From the NCBI GenBank assembly GCA_022823505.1, contig JAJEIA010000100.1, positions 27,113 to 91,112 of the forward strand: a stretch of 64,000 nt of DNA, given 5' to 3'. The notes under the pieces were generated by a model. That model did no database searches. It had not been told where the DNA came from and was given only the letters and a program-made list of their open reading frames with translations. Shown piece by piece: positions 17,736 to 25,740 of this stretch. Source of the stretch: Dehalococcoidia bacterium (GTDB lineage: Bacteria; Chloroflexota; Dehalococcoidia; Lucifugimonadales; UBA3495). The position numbers and the translations under genes are program-made. Within the stretch, counting starts at the first letter, position 1. Each line of letters starts with the position of its first letter.

Positions 17736-18122
17736 TCAAACGGCCTCATTGACGGACGGTGTCATCGCCGCAATGTCGCTTCCATGATCAGACAACAAGA
17801 CGCCATCTTCTGGGAGATAATCATGGTCCAGTAACGCGCCCTGATGAAGCTCCAGAGCAAAAGGATTCTCAAAGTTGTCGCTCACGCGAGCCAGATACCA
17901 GCCGCCGTATGAGCAATCCAGCAGCACGGCTCGTAAATCGCACCTGCCCGCTCTCAACTCGCGTAACTGTTCCGGCGATACGCGCGTTATCAGATAGCGG
18001 TCCGCATCCGAGGCCGAGTCAATCAACGCGCCAAGATAGCGGGATCCATTGGCATCCTTGCCCTCAAAGACCTGGACGCCATCGTAGTACAAAAGCGTTG
18101 CGGTCAGCTGTGCCGTTTTCAT
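17736..18122 (-). CDS. hypothetical protein, 128 residues (DUF6575-like)
   Basis: The opening MKTAQLTATLLYYDGVQVFEG and the body GSRYLGALIDSASDADRYLI, ending in an acidic tail, resemble small proteins usually labelled DUF6575. The match is by eye and uncertain. It is soluble and has no signal peptide. It lies directly upstream of the MFS gene on the same strand and may be cotranscribed with it. GC content is lower than in the flanking genes. Confidence 0.6.
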   Translation of the reverse strand: MKTAQLTATLLYYDGVQVFEGKDANGSRYLGALIDSASDADRYLITRVSPEQLRELRAGRCDLRAVLLDCSYGGWYLARVSDNFENPFALELHQGALLDHDYLPEDGVLLSDHGSDIAAMTPSVNEAV

Positions 18123-18516
18123 GCCGCCACCACCGAGCAGTTAGTCAAAATGTCGTAGTCAGCCAGTAGCCACCAAGTGAAATGGGAACGTCGGCCCGTG
18201 CGCTGAATGTGCCCGGCGCCACGGCCCAAATTCACTTGACAAATTGTACAACCGCGGAAGCTTCTCAATTTCAGTAGCAACTGCGTCTCTCTGATATCGT
18301 CATGGACCGAAAGACCGCGCGCTTGACACTCGGAGATACTGGGAAAGTGACGGTCGGGAAACATAGCGCGTTGCGACCTGAAGTCAGCATCCCGGGGCGG
18401 GTCATGCCGCACAATACGACATACAACGAGAAGCTCAGTTATCTCCACCGCTTCAGCCGGTGGGCAATCCACCGGCAAGGGTTCACGAAACGTCATTGGA
18501 AGGATTAATAGCAAGA
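18123..18516. other. intergenic region without a supported gene
   Basis: A 131-codon minus-strand frame crosses this stretch (18119-18514), but it has no recognisable domain. It is Cys/His/Arg-scattered and ends overlapping the next gene, so it is not called. A decayed partner gene remains possible. Confidence 0.45.
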
Positions 18517-18546
18517 CCGCCGCTGCCGAAGGCCCAGCAGCGGCGG
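18517..18546 (-). terminator. intrinsic terminator of the VOC gene
   Basis: CCGCCGCTGC (18517-18526) pairs with GCAGCGGCGG (18537-18546) around a 10-nt loop. On the minus strand the stem is followed by TCTTGCTATT. It lies 21 nt after the stop of the VOC gene. Confidence 0.75.
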
Positions 18547-18567
18547 CGATGTCTCGGCGTTATCCGA

Positions 18568-19047
18568 CTAGCGCTTGGTGTGCAGCAGTTCCTTGGCCTC
18601 GTTCAGCAGCTCTTCGTCGCTGCGGCTGAGGTCCAACGGGTCGCCGTGAGGCTGCGGGACCGGGAAGCCGGTCTTGTAGTACAGCTCGATGCGGTTGCCC
18701 TCCGGATCGAAGAAGTACATGCCGAAGGCGTTGCCGTGGCTGACAATCCGGTCGATGGTGCAGTTCTCGGCGTCGATGCGCTCCTTGAACTCGCGCATAT
18801 CCTGGATGGACGGCACCGCGAAGGAAATCTGCTGGATGACCCTGGCGTCGTCGGAGGTGACGCGGCCCTCCATCAGCACGAACTCGTGGTGCTCGGCCAC
18901 GGGGTCGGAACTCATGAAGACCATGCGACGCTGTTCCAGGTCCTCGTCAGCGATTTTCAGTCCCAGCACCCGGCTGTAGAAATCGCGCATCTTCATCAGG
19001 TCGGTCGCGTAGATGCCTACGTGTCCAAGTCCGCCAATCTGGGCCAT
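18568..19047 (-). CDS. VOC family protein (extradiol dioxygenase-like)
   Basis: This 159-residue protein starts at ATG 19047 because AGGAGG lies 8 nt upstream; a longer frame from 19113 is not needed. Two VOC modules are visible: LGHVGIYATDL (first His), then AEHHEFVLMEG, the second module with QQISFAVPSIQDMREF, and GMYFFDPEGNRIELYYK with the metal glutamate. Such single-unit proteins include catechol-2,3-dioxygenase relatives and glyoxalases. The C-terminal ~25 residues are a charged tail. It is followed by its own terminator, and mutS2 lies upstream on the same strand. Confidence 0.88.
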   Translation of the reverse strand: MAQIGGLGHVGIYATDLMKMRDFYSRVLGLKIADEDLEQRRMVFMSSDPVAEHHEFVLMEGRVTSDDARVIQQISFAVPSIQDMREFKERIDAENCTIDRIVSHGNAFGMYFFDPEGNRIELYYKTGFPVPQPHGDPLDLSRSDEELLNEAKELLHTKR

Positions 19048-19128
19048 GTCATTACCTCCTGGAGGGTCTTGTGTTGTGGCGCAACGGTATTCCAGCCCAC
19101 ACGGGGATGTCAAGGGCGCAGCTGTCCT

Positions 19129-21534
19129 TTACCGCAGCTGCACCACCGTCACGCCGGCCGCGTTGCCGCCCTCGCCCGGCTCCGTCGCGGCCACCAGCGG
19201 ATGCCCCGACAGGTACTCCCGGATCGCCCGCCGCAGCGCGCCGGTGCCCTTGCCGTGCACGATCTTCAGCGACGACATGCCTTCCAATGCGGCATCGTCC
19301 AGCAGCGAGTCGATCACGTTCAGCGCCTCATCGACCCTGTACCCATGCAGGTTTACCTCGGGGCTCAGCGTCCGCTTGCTCTCGGGTCGGCGATAGACCA
19401 CGCCGGCCTGCTCCGCCACCGGGTGCAGCCGGTCGGCCGGGCGGTCCAGCTGGTACACCGGCAGCCGGGCTTTCATGCTGCCGATGAGCACCTCAATCTC
19501 CTGCTGCTGGTCGGGCGCGGACACCACTTCGACCGGACGGGATACGCCGCGGATATACACGCGGTCGCCGACGCGCAGGTCGTGGTACCACGGTGGCCGC
19601 TCCACGGGGATCGGCGCCCAATCAGGGGACACCACCTCCCGCTGCGCCTCCGCCAGCCGCTCGCGTTCCGCCCGCAGATCAACCTCCCGAGCCTGGGCGT
19701 CGGCGACCACGGCAGAACGCTCCAGCGACCGCTCGGCGCGACGGATCCGCCCGGACAGATCCACGATCTGTTCGGCCAGCTCGCGTCGGGCATCCTCCAC
19801 CAGTTGGGCCTTGGTGTCCTCCACCGCGTCCAGTTGCTGTGCGATCTCCTGCTCGCGGGCCCGTGCCGTATTCAACGCCTGCTCCGCCTCCAGGCGCAGC
19901 TCGGATACGGTGAGCCGCTCCTCCTGCAGCTCCTGGAGCAGTTGGTCGGTGCGCACGTGGCTCGGTTCCAGGTGCGACTGCGCGCCGGCGATGACCGCGC
20001 CCGGCAGGCCAAGCCGGGCGGCGATGGTCAGGGCGTAGCTGCGACCGGGAACCCCGTGGGTCAGGCGGTAGGTGGGTTCCAGCGTGCGCGGATTCAGGTC
20101 GACGCTGGCGTTGACCATGCCCGGCTCCTCCTGGGCCAGCCGCGCGACGTTCCGGTGGTGCGTCGTCGCCACCACCATGGCGCCCAGGTCCCGGAGGTGG
20201 GACAGCAGCGCAATCGCCAGGGCCGACCCTTCCTCGGGATCGGTAGCCGAACCAAGCTCGTCGATCAAGATCAGCGAGTTCGCGGTGGCAACAGCCATGA
20301 TGCGCTGCAGGTTGCTGATGTGACTGCTGAAGGTGGACAGGGACTCGAAGATGCTCTGCTGATCTCCGATGTCGGCGTATACGCCGTCCAGCAGCGGCAT
20401 CACCGCGTCGTCAGCCGGCACCTGGAGGCCCGCGTGGGCCATCATGGCCAGGAGGCCGACGGTTTTCAGGGCCACGGTCTTGCCGCCCGCGTTGGGACCG
20501 GTGATGACCAACACCGGATGCCCCTCGGCGATACCAATCGTGGTGGGCACTACCTCGCCGGTCAGCAACGGGTGTCGCGCACCGACAATGTCCATGCGTC
20601 GCGTCTCGTCCGGACCCATCAGCGTGGGCGACACGGCTCGCAACGCCGCCGCGTACCGCCCCTTGGCCGCGGCCAGGTCCAGCCGGGCCAGCAGGCTCAG
20701 CATCAGGGTAATGTCGTCCGAGTACCGGCCCACCATTTCCGACAACTGGCGCAGGACCCGTTCTTCCTCGCGTTGCTCCGCCAGGCGCGTCTCCCGCCAG
20801 CGGTTGCCCAGGTCAATGGCCGGCATGGGCTCGATGAACACGGTCGCCCCGCTGTCGGACACGTCGTGGACGATGCCGGGCGCCTGCCCCTTGAACTCGG
20901 TCTTGATGAGCAGGACCATGCGCCCGTTGCGCTCGGTGACGATGTCCTCCTGGATAACGCCCGAGCGCTGGTACCGCCGCAGCGACCGTTGCATCACGTC
21001 GTTCAGCGATGACCAGGCGGAGCGCGATTCGCGCCGCAGTCGTCCCAACTCGGGCGAGGCATCGTCCAGCACCTCGCCGGACGGGCCAATGGCGCGGTTG
21101 ACGCCGCTCTCCAGATCGGGCAGTTCCGGCAGGTTCTGGGCGATGGCCGCCAGGACGGGCAGGTCGTCGCGTCGCGCCAGGGAGTTGCGGTTCCAGCGGG
21201 CCGCCGCGGCCAGCGCGCCCAAATGGCGCAGTTCTTCGCCGCGCAGCACCCCGCCCAGCAGGGCGCGCTGCACCGCCGGGCGCAGGTCTTCCTCGGGGCC
21301 AAGTTCCAGGTCGCCGGTGGTATCCAGCAGGCGACGAGCTTCGGCGGTTTCCTGCTGCCGCACGGCGATGTCGCGCGGGTCCGGCGAGGGGGTCAGTTCG
21401 GCGGCTAACTCGCCGCCCAGGGTGGTGCGGGTGGTTTCAGCCAGGCGGAGCCGGATTTGGTCGAATTCCAGCAGGCCGATGGCGCGCTGAAACCCCGCTT
21501 CGGGTGGAATGGATTGGTCCTCCGCCGATGTCAT
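19129..21534 (-). CDS. mutS2: endonuclease/ribosome-rescue ATPase MutS2
   Basis: The protein has 801 residues from ATG 21534. The MutS-type ATPase core carries the Walker A ITGPNAGGKTVALKT near residue 345 and Walker B LILIDELGSATDPEEGSALA. A long coiled-coil clamp region (about 520-640) follows, then a KOW-like piece, and a C-terminal Smr domain (EVNLHGYRVDEALNVID, then LKIVHGKGTGALR). Known family roles are suppression of recombination and, in Bacillus, splitting or cleavage at collided ribosomes. A TATAAT box sits only 6 nt before the ATG, so leaderless transcription is possible. It lies downstream of yafQ. Confidence 0.95.
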   Translation of the reverse strand: MTSAEDQSIPPEAGFQRAIGLLEFDQIRLRLAETTRTTLGGELAAELTPSPDPRDIAVRQQETAEARRLLDTTGDLELGPEEDLRPAVQRALLGGVLRGEELRHLGALAAAARWNRNSLARRDDLPVLAAIAQNLPELPDLESGVNRAIGPSGEVLDDASPELGRLRRESRSAWSSLNDVMQRSLRRYQRSGVIQEDIVTERNGRMVLLIKTEFKGQAPGIVHDVSDSGATVFIEPMPAIDLGNRWRETRLAEQREEERVLRQLSEMVGRYSDDITLMLSLLARLDLAAAKGRYAAALRAVSPTLMGPDETRRMDIVGARHPLLTGEVVPTTIGIAEGHPVLVITGPNAGGKTVALKTVGLLAMMAHAGLQVPADDAVMPLLDGVYADIGDQQSIFESLSTFSSHISNLQRIMAVATANSLILIDELGSATDPEEGSALAIALLSHLRDLGAMVVATTHHRNVARLAQEEPGMVNASVDLNPRTLEPTYRLTHGVPGRSYALTIAARLGLPGAVIAGAQSHLEPSHVRTDQLLQELQEERLTVSELRLEAEQALNTARAREQEIAQQLDAVEDTKAQLVEDARRELAEQIVDLSGRIRRAERSLERSAVVADAQAREVDLRAERERLAEAQREVVSPDWAPIPVERPPWYHDLRVGDRVYIRGVSRPVEVVSAPDQQQEIEVLIGSMKARLPVYQLDRPADRLHPVAEQAGVVYRRPESKRTLSPEVNLHGYRVDEALNVIDSLLDDAALEGMSSLKIVHGKGTGALRRAIREYLSGHPLVAATEPGEGGNAAGVTVVQLR

Positions 21535-21540
21535 GCCGGA

Positions 21541-21549
21541 ATTATAGCA
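21541..21549 (-). promoter_or_regulatory. extended -10 promoter placed for leaderless mutS2 mRNA
   Basis: On the minus strand TGC-TATAAT ends 6 nt before the mutS2 ATG, so the start codon would be at or near +1. The string TGCTATAATTCCGGCATGA closely matches the fabF start region at 30801. Confidence 0.6.
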
Positions 21550-21572
21550 CCGGCGACAATGACGACCTGGCG

Positions 21573-21854
21573 TCATAATCCGATTTCACTATGCGAACCG
21601 AGACGCACCAGTTCAAGAAGTTCGTCTCCCAATTTACGATAAATCAGCACCAAGTCGAACCTGAGGTGGCAGTCCCGGTGCCCTACCCAATAACCAGTCA
21701 AAGAGTGGTCGCGGTAACGGAGAGGCAGCGCTTCGTCGGTTGCCAGCAGTTGCACGACTTGTTCGAATTCAGCTTCAAGGGTTGTACGATAGCGGCCCCT
21801 TGCCACTCTCCGGTAGTCGCGCCTGAACGAACTGGCTCGTCTAATCCTCCTCAT
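21573..21854 (-). CDS. type II toxin YafQ family mRNA interferase
   Basis: This 93-residue RelE-superfamily toxin keeps the YafQ catalytic pattern. His50 (RDHSLTG), His63 (RDCHLRFD), Asp67 and His88 (RLGSHSE) line up with H50, H63, D67 and H87 of the E. coli enzyme. LVLIYRK forms the last strands. These toxins cut mRNA in the A site of translating ribosomes. The start overlaps the antitoxin end by 14 bp, typical of coupled translation. mutS2 follows 38 bp downstream. Confidence 0.92.
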   Translation of the reverse strand: MRRIRRASSFRRDYRRVARGRYRTTLEAEFEQVVQLLATDEALPLRYRDHSLTGYWVGHRDCHLRFDLVLIYRKLGDELLELVRLGSHSEIGL

Positions 21855-22113
21855 CGCTATTCAAGTCTGCCATCAATTCGGCCACGCTATCGAAAGTGGG
21901 CAGGGATCCATTCTCCAGCTCTTCCATTGCCGCTATCGTCTCCGGGCCGGGGATGATGCAGGAGAAGGGCAGATCGTCTTCATCGGCTATGTTCTGCATC
22001 AGCAGGTAAAGCGCATCGGAGATAGTGAGGTAGTGACATTCCAGCACCGCCTGCACTTTTTCCCACGTCTGCCGGTCAACGCTGGCGCTGGCGCTGATTT
22101 TAACTTCGCTCAT
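21841..22113 (-). CDS. type II antitoxin, RelB/DinJ family
   Basis: The 90-residue protein opens MSEVKISASASVDRQTWEKVQ, the ribbon-helix-helix DNA-binding N-terminus of RelB/DinJ. Its acidic C-terminal tail (ELMADLNSDEED) is the usual toxin-wrapping part. It precedes and overlaps the YafQ toxin gene. The unusual middle (IADEDDLPFSCIIPGPETI) still fits DinJ. It should repress the module by binding upstream of itself. Confidence 0.85.
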   Translation of the reverse strand: MSEVKISASASVDRQTWEKVQAVLECHYLTISDALYLLMQNIADEDDLPFSCIIPGPETIAAMEELENGSLPTFDSVAELMADLNSDEED

Positions 22114-22157
22114 ATCTGCAACCTCCCGATTGCCGCGCCTTCGCAGTATATTCTATG

Positions 22158-22955
22158 TCAGTCCGGCCAGATCAGCGGGTACAGGCGGCACTGGTACAGC
22201 ATAGCCCCGACCTCGTCCAGGGCGGCGCGGTTGGGCTCACGGACGTCCAGCCGGCGCTCCAGGATTATCGGAGTAAGGCGGGACAACGTCTTGCATTCCC
22301 GGAGGAAACCGTTGACCGTGGCGCCTTCGCCGCCCAGCGCGACGTAGTCGAGCTTGTGCATCCAGGGCCGCCACTGCGCGTCCAGGACGCCGGACGCCTC
22401 CGCGTACAAACGGTGGATCTGATTTTCCCGGACCCGTTGGAACCGGCGTTGGGAGGTTCCCCCGGCGTGATGCTTTCCCTTCACGTAGCGGGTGTCGGTT
22501 TTGGACACGGCCAGGCGTTGACCCTCGTACACTGCGATGGCGTAGCGTCCCAGCCGCACCAGCGCGACGCCGATGGTCAGCTCGGCCGACAGCATCGTGC
22601 GCAGCGGCCAGTCGTAAATGATGTCCCCCGTCCACATGTCGTTCAGGGGAAACGGGGGCAACACCGCCACACCGGCGTTGCCAATGCGGAACGCAATGAC
22701 GCCCGTGGGCGAACGCAAGACGCGACTGCCGGCCCGTTCCAGGGTCGCTATCCAGGAGTCCGGGCCCCGGTCCTGGGACAGGGCCAACATGGCGGAGTGG
22801 TCCCGCGCTGCCTCGCCCGGGAAATAGAGCGTGGCCGAGAGGGCGGCGCTCTCCGATCGCGTCCGGAGCTCGGTCAGCAGGGCGTCCATGCGCTGCGCCG
22901 ACACCGTCTGCCCGGCCCGGATGTTAAAGTCCGTTAGCACACTCTCCCCGCGCAT
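22158..22955 (-). CDS. VLRF1/Vms1-like peptidyl-tRNA hydrolase
   Basis: This 265-residue protein (start taken at ATG 22955, uncertain) matches the bacterial eRF1-like VLRF1 group. The key segment is GKHHAGGTSQRRFQRVRENQ near residue 165, where a GGxxQ loop replaces the GGQ of release factor 1. YVALGGEGATVNGFL lies downstream. Such proteins release nascent chains from tRNA on stalled large subunits. It is the first gene of a minus-strand run VLRF1-like, dinJ, yafQ, mutS2, with 44 and 38 bp gaps. The start could also be a GTG at V6 of this frame. Confidence 0.82.
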   Translation of the reverse strand: MRGESVLTDFNIRAGQTVSAQRMDALLTELRTRSESAALSATLYFPGEAARDHSAMLALSQDRGPDSWIATLERAGSRVLRSPTGVIAFRIGNAGVAVLPPFPLNDMWTGDIIYDWPLRTMLSAELTIGVALVRLGRYAIAVYEGQRLAVSKTDTRYVKGKHHAGGTSQRRFQRVRENQIHRLYAEASGVLDAQWRPWMHKLDYVALGGEGATVNGFLRECKTLSRLTPIILERRLDVREPNRAALDEVGAMLYQCRLYPLIWPD

Positions 22956-23051
22956 GATTAATGATAACCGATTGCACAACCGAAACTCACGAAGGTATGT
23001 GCAATAATGCTACGCCAGCGAAAATGCACAGCAACTCGAAGGTGACTTGCA

Positions 23052-24200
23052 ATGGTTTCCCACGACGCACCCACCGATTCCAGTTCAGAGACCCTGTCCG
23101 CACACGAGCGTCAACAACGAACATTGCAGCGACTGGACGACGGACATGCCGCGTTGCTGGACGCGCTGGAGGGACTGGGCGAAGCCGAGGCGTTCCTCGG
23201 TTCACGCTGGTCGGTCTGGGAGGTCATGCAACACCTGCTCACCGAGAGTTTCGTGGAGGCGCTGGAGCAGATAGCTTCGGGCGAGCGGGAGATGCTGCCG
23301 CCTTTTGACCCTCGCACCGACCGCATCGCCGCCGACGTGGCCAAGCTGGAGGCCAACTACCGGCGGTTCCGTAATCTCATATCGGGACTGACCGAAGAGC
23401 AACTGGACCTTCCGGCCACGCCCTACAACCCGGAAAACAACTATCCGGCGCTGTCCCTGCTGGACCTGATCGAACGGGTGTCCGGGCACGAGGGCAATCA
23501 CGCCCGGCAGGTGGTGGAAACACGGAAGTACGTAGCCGCGTTCCGGTCCGCCGAGCGGGCCGTGACCGTCGCGGGGTTGGGAACCGGCGACCGCCAGGGC
23601 GTGCCCACCCAGACCCGGGAACTGCTGTCCAATGCCGATTATGTCGTCGGAACCCAGCCAGCGCTGGCCGTCGCGCGCCCGTGGATACGCGCGGTGGAGC
23701 TGGAACTGCGTCCGGACAACCGGGAAGAGTTGGTCAACCGGCTGGTTCGCGACATCCGGGCCGGCCTGTGGTCCATGGTGGTGACGCTGGGTGATCCGGC
23801 GGAATCCGCGCCCGGCCTGATCCGCCAGTTGGAGCAGGCGGTGGGCACGGTTGCCACGGTGGGCGCGCCCGGCTTTTACCGTCGGGCCCTGGATCTGGCC
23901 GGCATCTCGCCCCTGGATGCCGTCTGCGCGTCCGTGGAACGGATTCACGATACCAGGGCGATACCGGATACCGGCGGCCGGGCGCTGGTGGTGCTGGGAG
24001 CGGAGCACGCCGTTCCCTGGCGGGAGACTGCCGGCGCTCTGGTTGCCTCGGGTATCGAGACAGACCGGGCCGCCCGATGCGTGTCGAACCTGTCCGGACA
24101 GGCGACGGTCACCCCCACAACACTCCGGCACGTGCTGGAAACCGCGATCGGCGACACCCCGGTGGAGGTGGACTCGGCCCTGGTGCTGGACCCGGCGTGA
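23052..24200 (+). CDS. DinB-fold / tetrapyrrole-methylase-like (CbiE) fusion protein
   Basis: The 382-residue protein has two domains. Residues 1-165 form a DinB four-helix bundle (GSRWSVWEVMQHLLTESFVEAL and SGHEGNHARQVVE with the metal histidines). From about residue 170, AVTVAGLGTGDRQGVPTQ, LLSNADYVVGTQPAL, LRPDNREELVNRLVRDI and VVTLGDPAESAPGLIRQL follow the order of a CbiE-type precorrin methylase. The SAM-loop glycines are partly altered, so catalysis is uncertain. AAGGTGA precedes the ATG. I know of no characterised protein with this pairing. It is divergent from the VLRF1-like gene, and garR-like follows on the same strand. Confidence 0.7.
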   Translation: MVSHDAPTDSSSETLSAHERQQRTLQRLDDGHAALLDALEGLGEAEAFLGSRWSVWEVMQHLLTESFVEALEQIASGEREMLPPFDPRTDRIAADVAKLEANYRRFRNLISGLTEEQLDLPATPYNPENNYPALSLLDLIERVSGHEGNHARQVVETRKYVAAFRSAERAVTVAGLGTGDRQGVPTQTRELLSNADYVVGTQPALAVARPWIRAVELELRPDNREELVNRLVRDIRAGLWSMVVTLGDPAESAPGLIRQLEQAVGTVATVGAPGFYRRALDLAGISPLDAVCASVERIHDTRAIPDTGGRALVVLGAEHAVPWRETAGALVASGIETDRAARCVSNLSGQATVTPTTLRHVLETAIGDTPVEVDSALVLDPA

Positions 24201-24227
24201 CCATCCCGACCACCGGGACGCGGCGGG

Positions 24228-24233
24228 TATAAT
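24228..24233 (+). promoter_or_regulatory. TATAAT box before the beta-hydroxyacid dehydrogenase
   Basis: A perfect TATAAT lies 65 bp before the ATG at 24298, but no -35 hexamer is convincing. It is a weak promoter call. Confidence 0.35.
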
Positions 24234-24297
24234 ACCTGGACAGAACCGGATTTCAACCGGGTCCGCCGTGCGGCGAACCCAGGACGGAGGAAGAGCA

Positions 24298-25194
24298 ATG
24301 GCAGAGCGAATTGGATTCGTTGGGTTGGGGATCATGGGAAAGCCGATGGCGCGCAACCTGATGGCGGCCGGCTATGAGCTGAACGTGTACGACATCGTCG
24401 GCGAGCCGGTGGAGGAACTGGCCACCGAGGGAGCCACCGCAGCGTCTTCGCCGTCCGGGGCGGCCGCAGGCAGCGCCCGTACCATCACCATGCTGCCGGA
24501 CTCGGCCGATTCCGAGCGGGCGATCCTGGGGCCCGAAGGAGTGCTGGAAGGAGCCGAGCCGGGTTCCGTAATCATCGACATGAGCAGCATCGCTCCGTCC
24601 ATGTCCCAGAAAATCGGGGCAGCCTGCGCCGACAAGGGTGTTGAGTTTCTGGACGCTCCCGTAAGCGGGGGCGAACCCGGCGCCATCGCGGGCACGCTGG
24701 CGATCATGGTCGGCGGCGACGAGGGCGTCTTCAACGCCTGCGAACCCCTGCTGCAGGTCATGGGCGGCAATGTGGTGCTCACCGGCGACGTGGGCGCGGG
24801 CAACATCACCAAGCTGGCCAACCAGATCATCGTCGCGGCGAACATCGAGGCCCTCAGCGAAGCCATGGTGCTGTCCCAGAAGGCCGGCGTGGATCCCGAG
24901 CGGGTGTTCAACGCCATCCGCGGCGGCCTGGCCGGCAGCGCGGTCATGGAGGCCAAGGGGCCGATGATGCTGGACCGCAACTTCCGCGCCGGATTCCGCA
25001 TCCGCCTGCACCAGAAGGACCTGCGCAACGTCCTGCAGACGGCCACCGAACTCAATGTGCCGCTGCCCGTCACCGCGCTGGTACAGCAGATGCTGGGTTC
25101 GCTGGTGAACGACGGCGAGCAGGAAGCCGATCATTCAGCCATTCTGCACTTCATCGAGAAGATGGCCGACGTGGAGGTGAAGCGCGGCGGCTGA
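24298..25194 (+). CDS. NAD(P)-dependent beta-hydroxyacid dehydrogenase (GarR/3-hydroxyisobutyrate dehydrogenase-like)
   Basis: The 298-residue enzyme starts MAERIGFVGLGIMGKPMARNL, with the GLGIMG Rossmann motif. DAPVSGGEPGAIAGTLAIMVGG is the substrate-binding signature. GNITKLANQIIVAANIEAL carries the catalytic lysine. GGAGG lies 7 nt before the ATG, so the longer upstream frame is rejected. The family includes tartronate semialdehyde reductase, 3-hydroxyisobutyrate dehydrogenase and related reductases acting in the cytoplasm. Which of these applies is not clear. The coiled-coil membrane protein gene begins 3 bp after its stop codon. Confidence 0.93.
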   Translation: MAERIGFVGLGIMGKPMARNLMAAGYELNVYDIVGEPVEELATEGATAASSPSGAAAGSARTITMLPDSADSERAILGPEGVLEGAEPGSVIIDMSSIAPSMSQKIGAACADKGVEFLDAPVSGGEPGAIAGTLAIMVGGDEGVFNACEPLLQVMGGNVVLTGDVGAGNITKLANQIIVAANIEALSEAMVLSQKAGVDPERVFNAIRGGLAGSAVMEAKGPMMLDRNFRAGFRIRLHQKDLRNVLQTATELNVPLPVTALVQQMLGSLVNDGEQEADHSAILHFIEKMADVEVKRGG

Positions 25195-25197
25195 CGT

Positions 25198-25740
25198 ATG
25201 CTTGATGGTATCCGGCGGCGCGGCAGGGATTTCGCGTCCGATTGGGCGGGCCCGATTGTTTTGGCCCTCATCACTGCGGCTGCCGTTTGGACGGTTTGGC
25301 ACTTCACCAAAGCGCCTTGCACGACCACCGCAGCGGAGAACGGGGTATGCAACCCTGGCATCATCGCCCGTTTTATCAACGTTGAAATCCTGCTGCAATC
25401 CGGGGGCGCCGCGCTGGCCGTGGGCGCGCTCAAAGGAGGTTACGACAGGTATATGATGCGCAGAATGCTCAACGAGGAACGCGAACTGCGGCTACAGGCC
25501 GAGCAGCAGTTGGCGGATGAACGCAAACGGGTAGCGGACGAACGCAAGCGGGCTGATGAAACCATTCAGATGGTTGCACAGCTGGTTAGTGACTTCCGTG
25601 AGGAGCACCGCCAGGCCGCTGAGGAGCGCCGCCAAGCCGCCGAGGAGCGCCGGCTGAATGTCGCAACCCAGCAGGCCCTGCTGGACACCCTCGTCCGTCT
25701 GAATGAGCGAGGCAACGGACGCTCAGAGAACGGGAATTAG
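25198..25740 (+). CDS. hypothetical membrane protein with long coiled coil
   Basis: No family is recognised. The 180 residues hold an N-terminal span (WAGPIVLALITAAAVWTVW, about 16-34) and a possible second hydrophobic segment (LQSGGAALAVGALKGG). A charged helix follows from about residue 80, with direct repeats of QAAEERR/ADERKR type that predict a coiled coil. The gene follows garR-like by 3 bp and is probably cotranscribed. The C-terminal coiled coil resembles the one on the Uma2 protein at 13494-14273. Confidence 0.65.
   Translation: MLDGIRRRGRDFASDWAGPIVLALITAAAVWTVWHFTKAPCTTTAAENGVCNPGIIARFINVEILLQSGGAALAVGALKGGYDRYMMRRMLNEERELRLQAEQQLADERKRVADERKRADETIQMVAQLVSDFREEHRQAAEERRQAAEERRLNVATQQALLDTLVRLNERGNGRSENGN

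Noticed and set aside
18119-18514. 131-codon minus-strand frame upstream of the DUF6575-like gene
   Set aside because: No recognisable family or start signal. It overlaps the next gene by 4 bp, which is the only hint in favour.
18460-21012. 850-codon plus-strand open frame
   Set aside because: It is the antisense of mutS2, whose Walker and Smr motifs are unambiguous; GC-rich codon bias leaves the opposite strand open. Its translation has no domain.
21573-22955. treating VLRF1-like, dinJ, yafQ and mutS2 as one certain operon
   Set aside because: mutS2 has its own well-placed TGC-TATAAT box, so co-transcription is only a hypothesis and is reported as inference.
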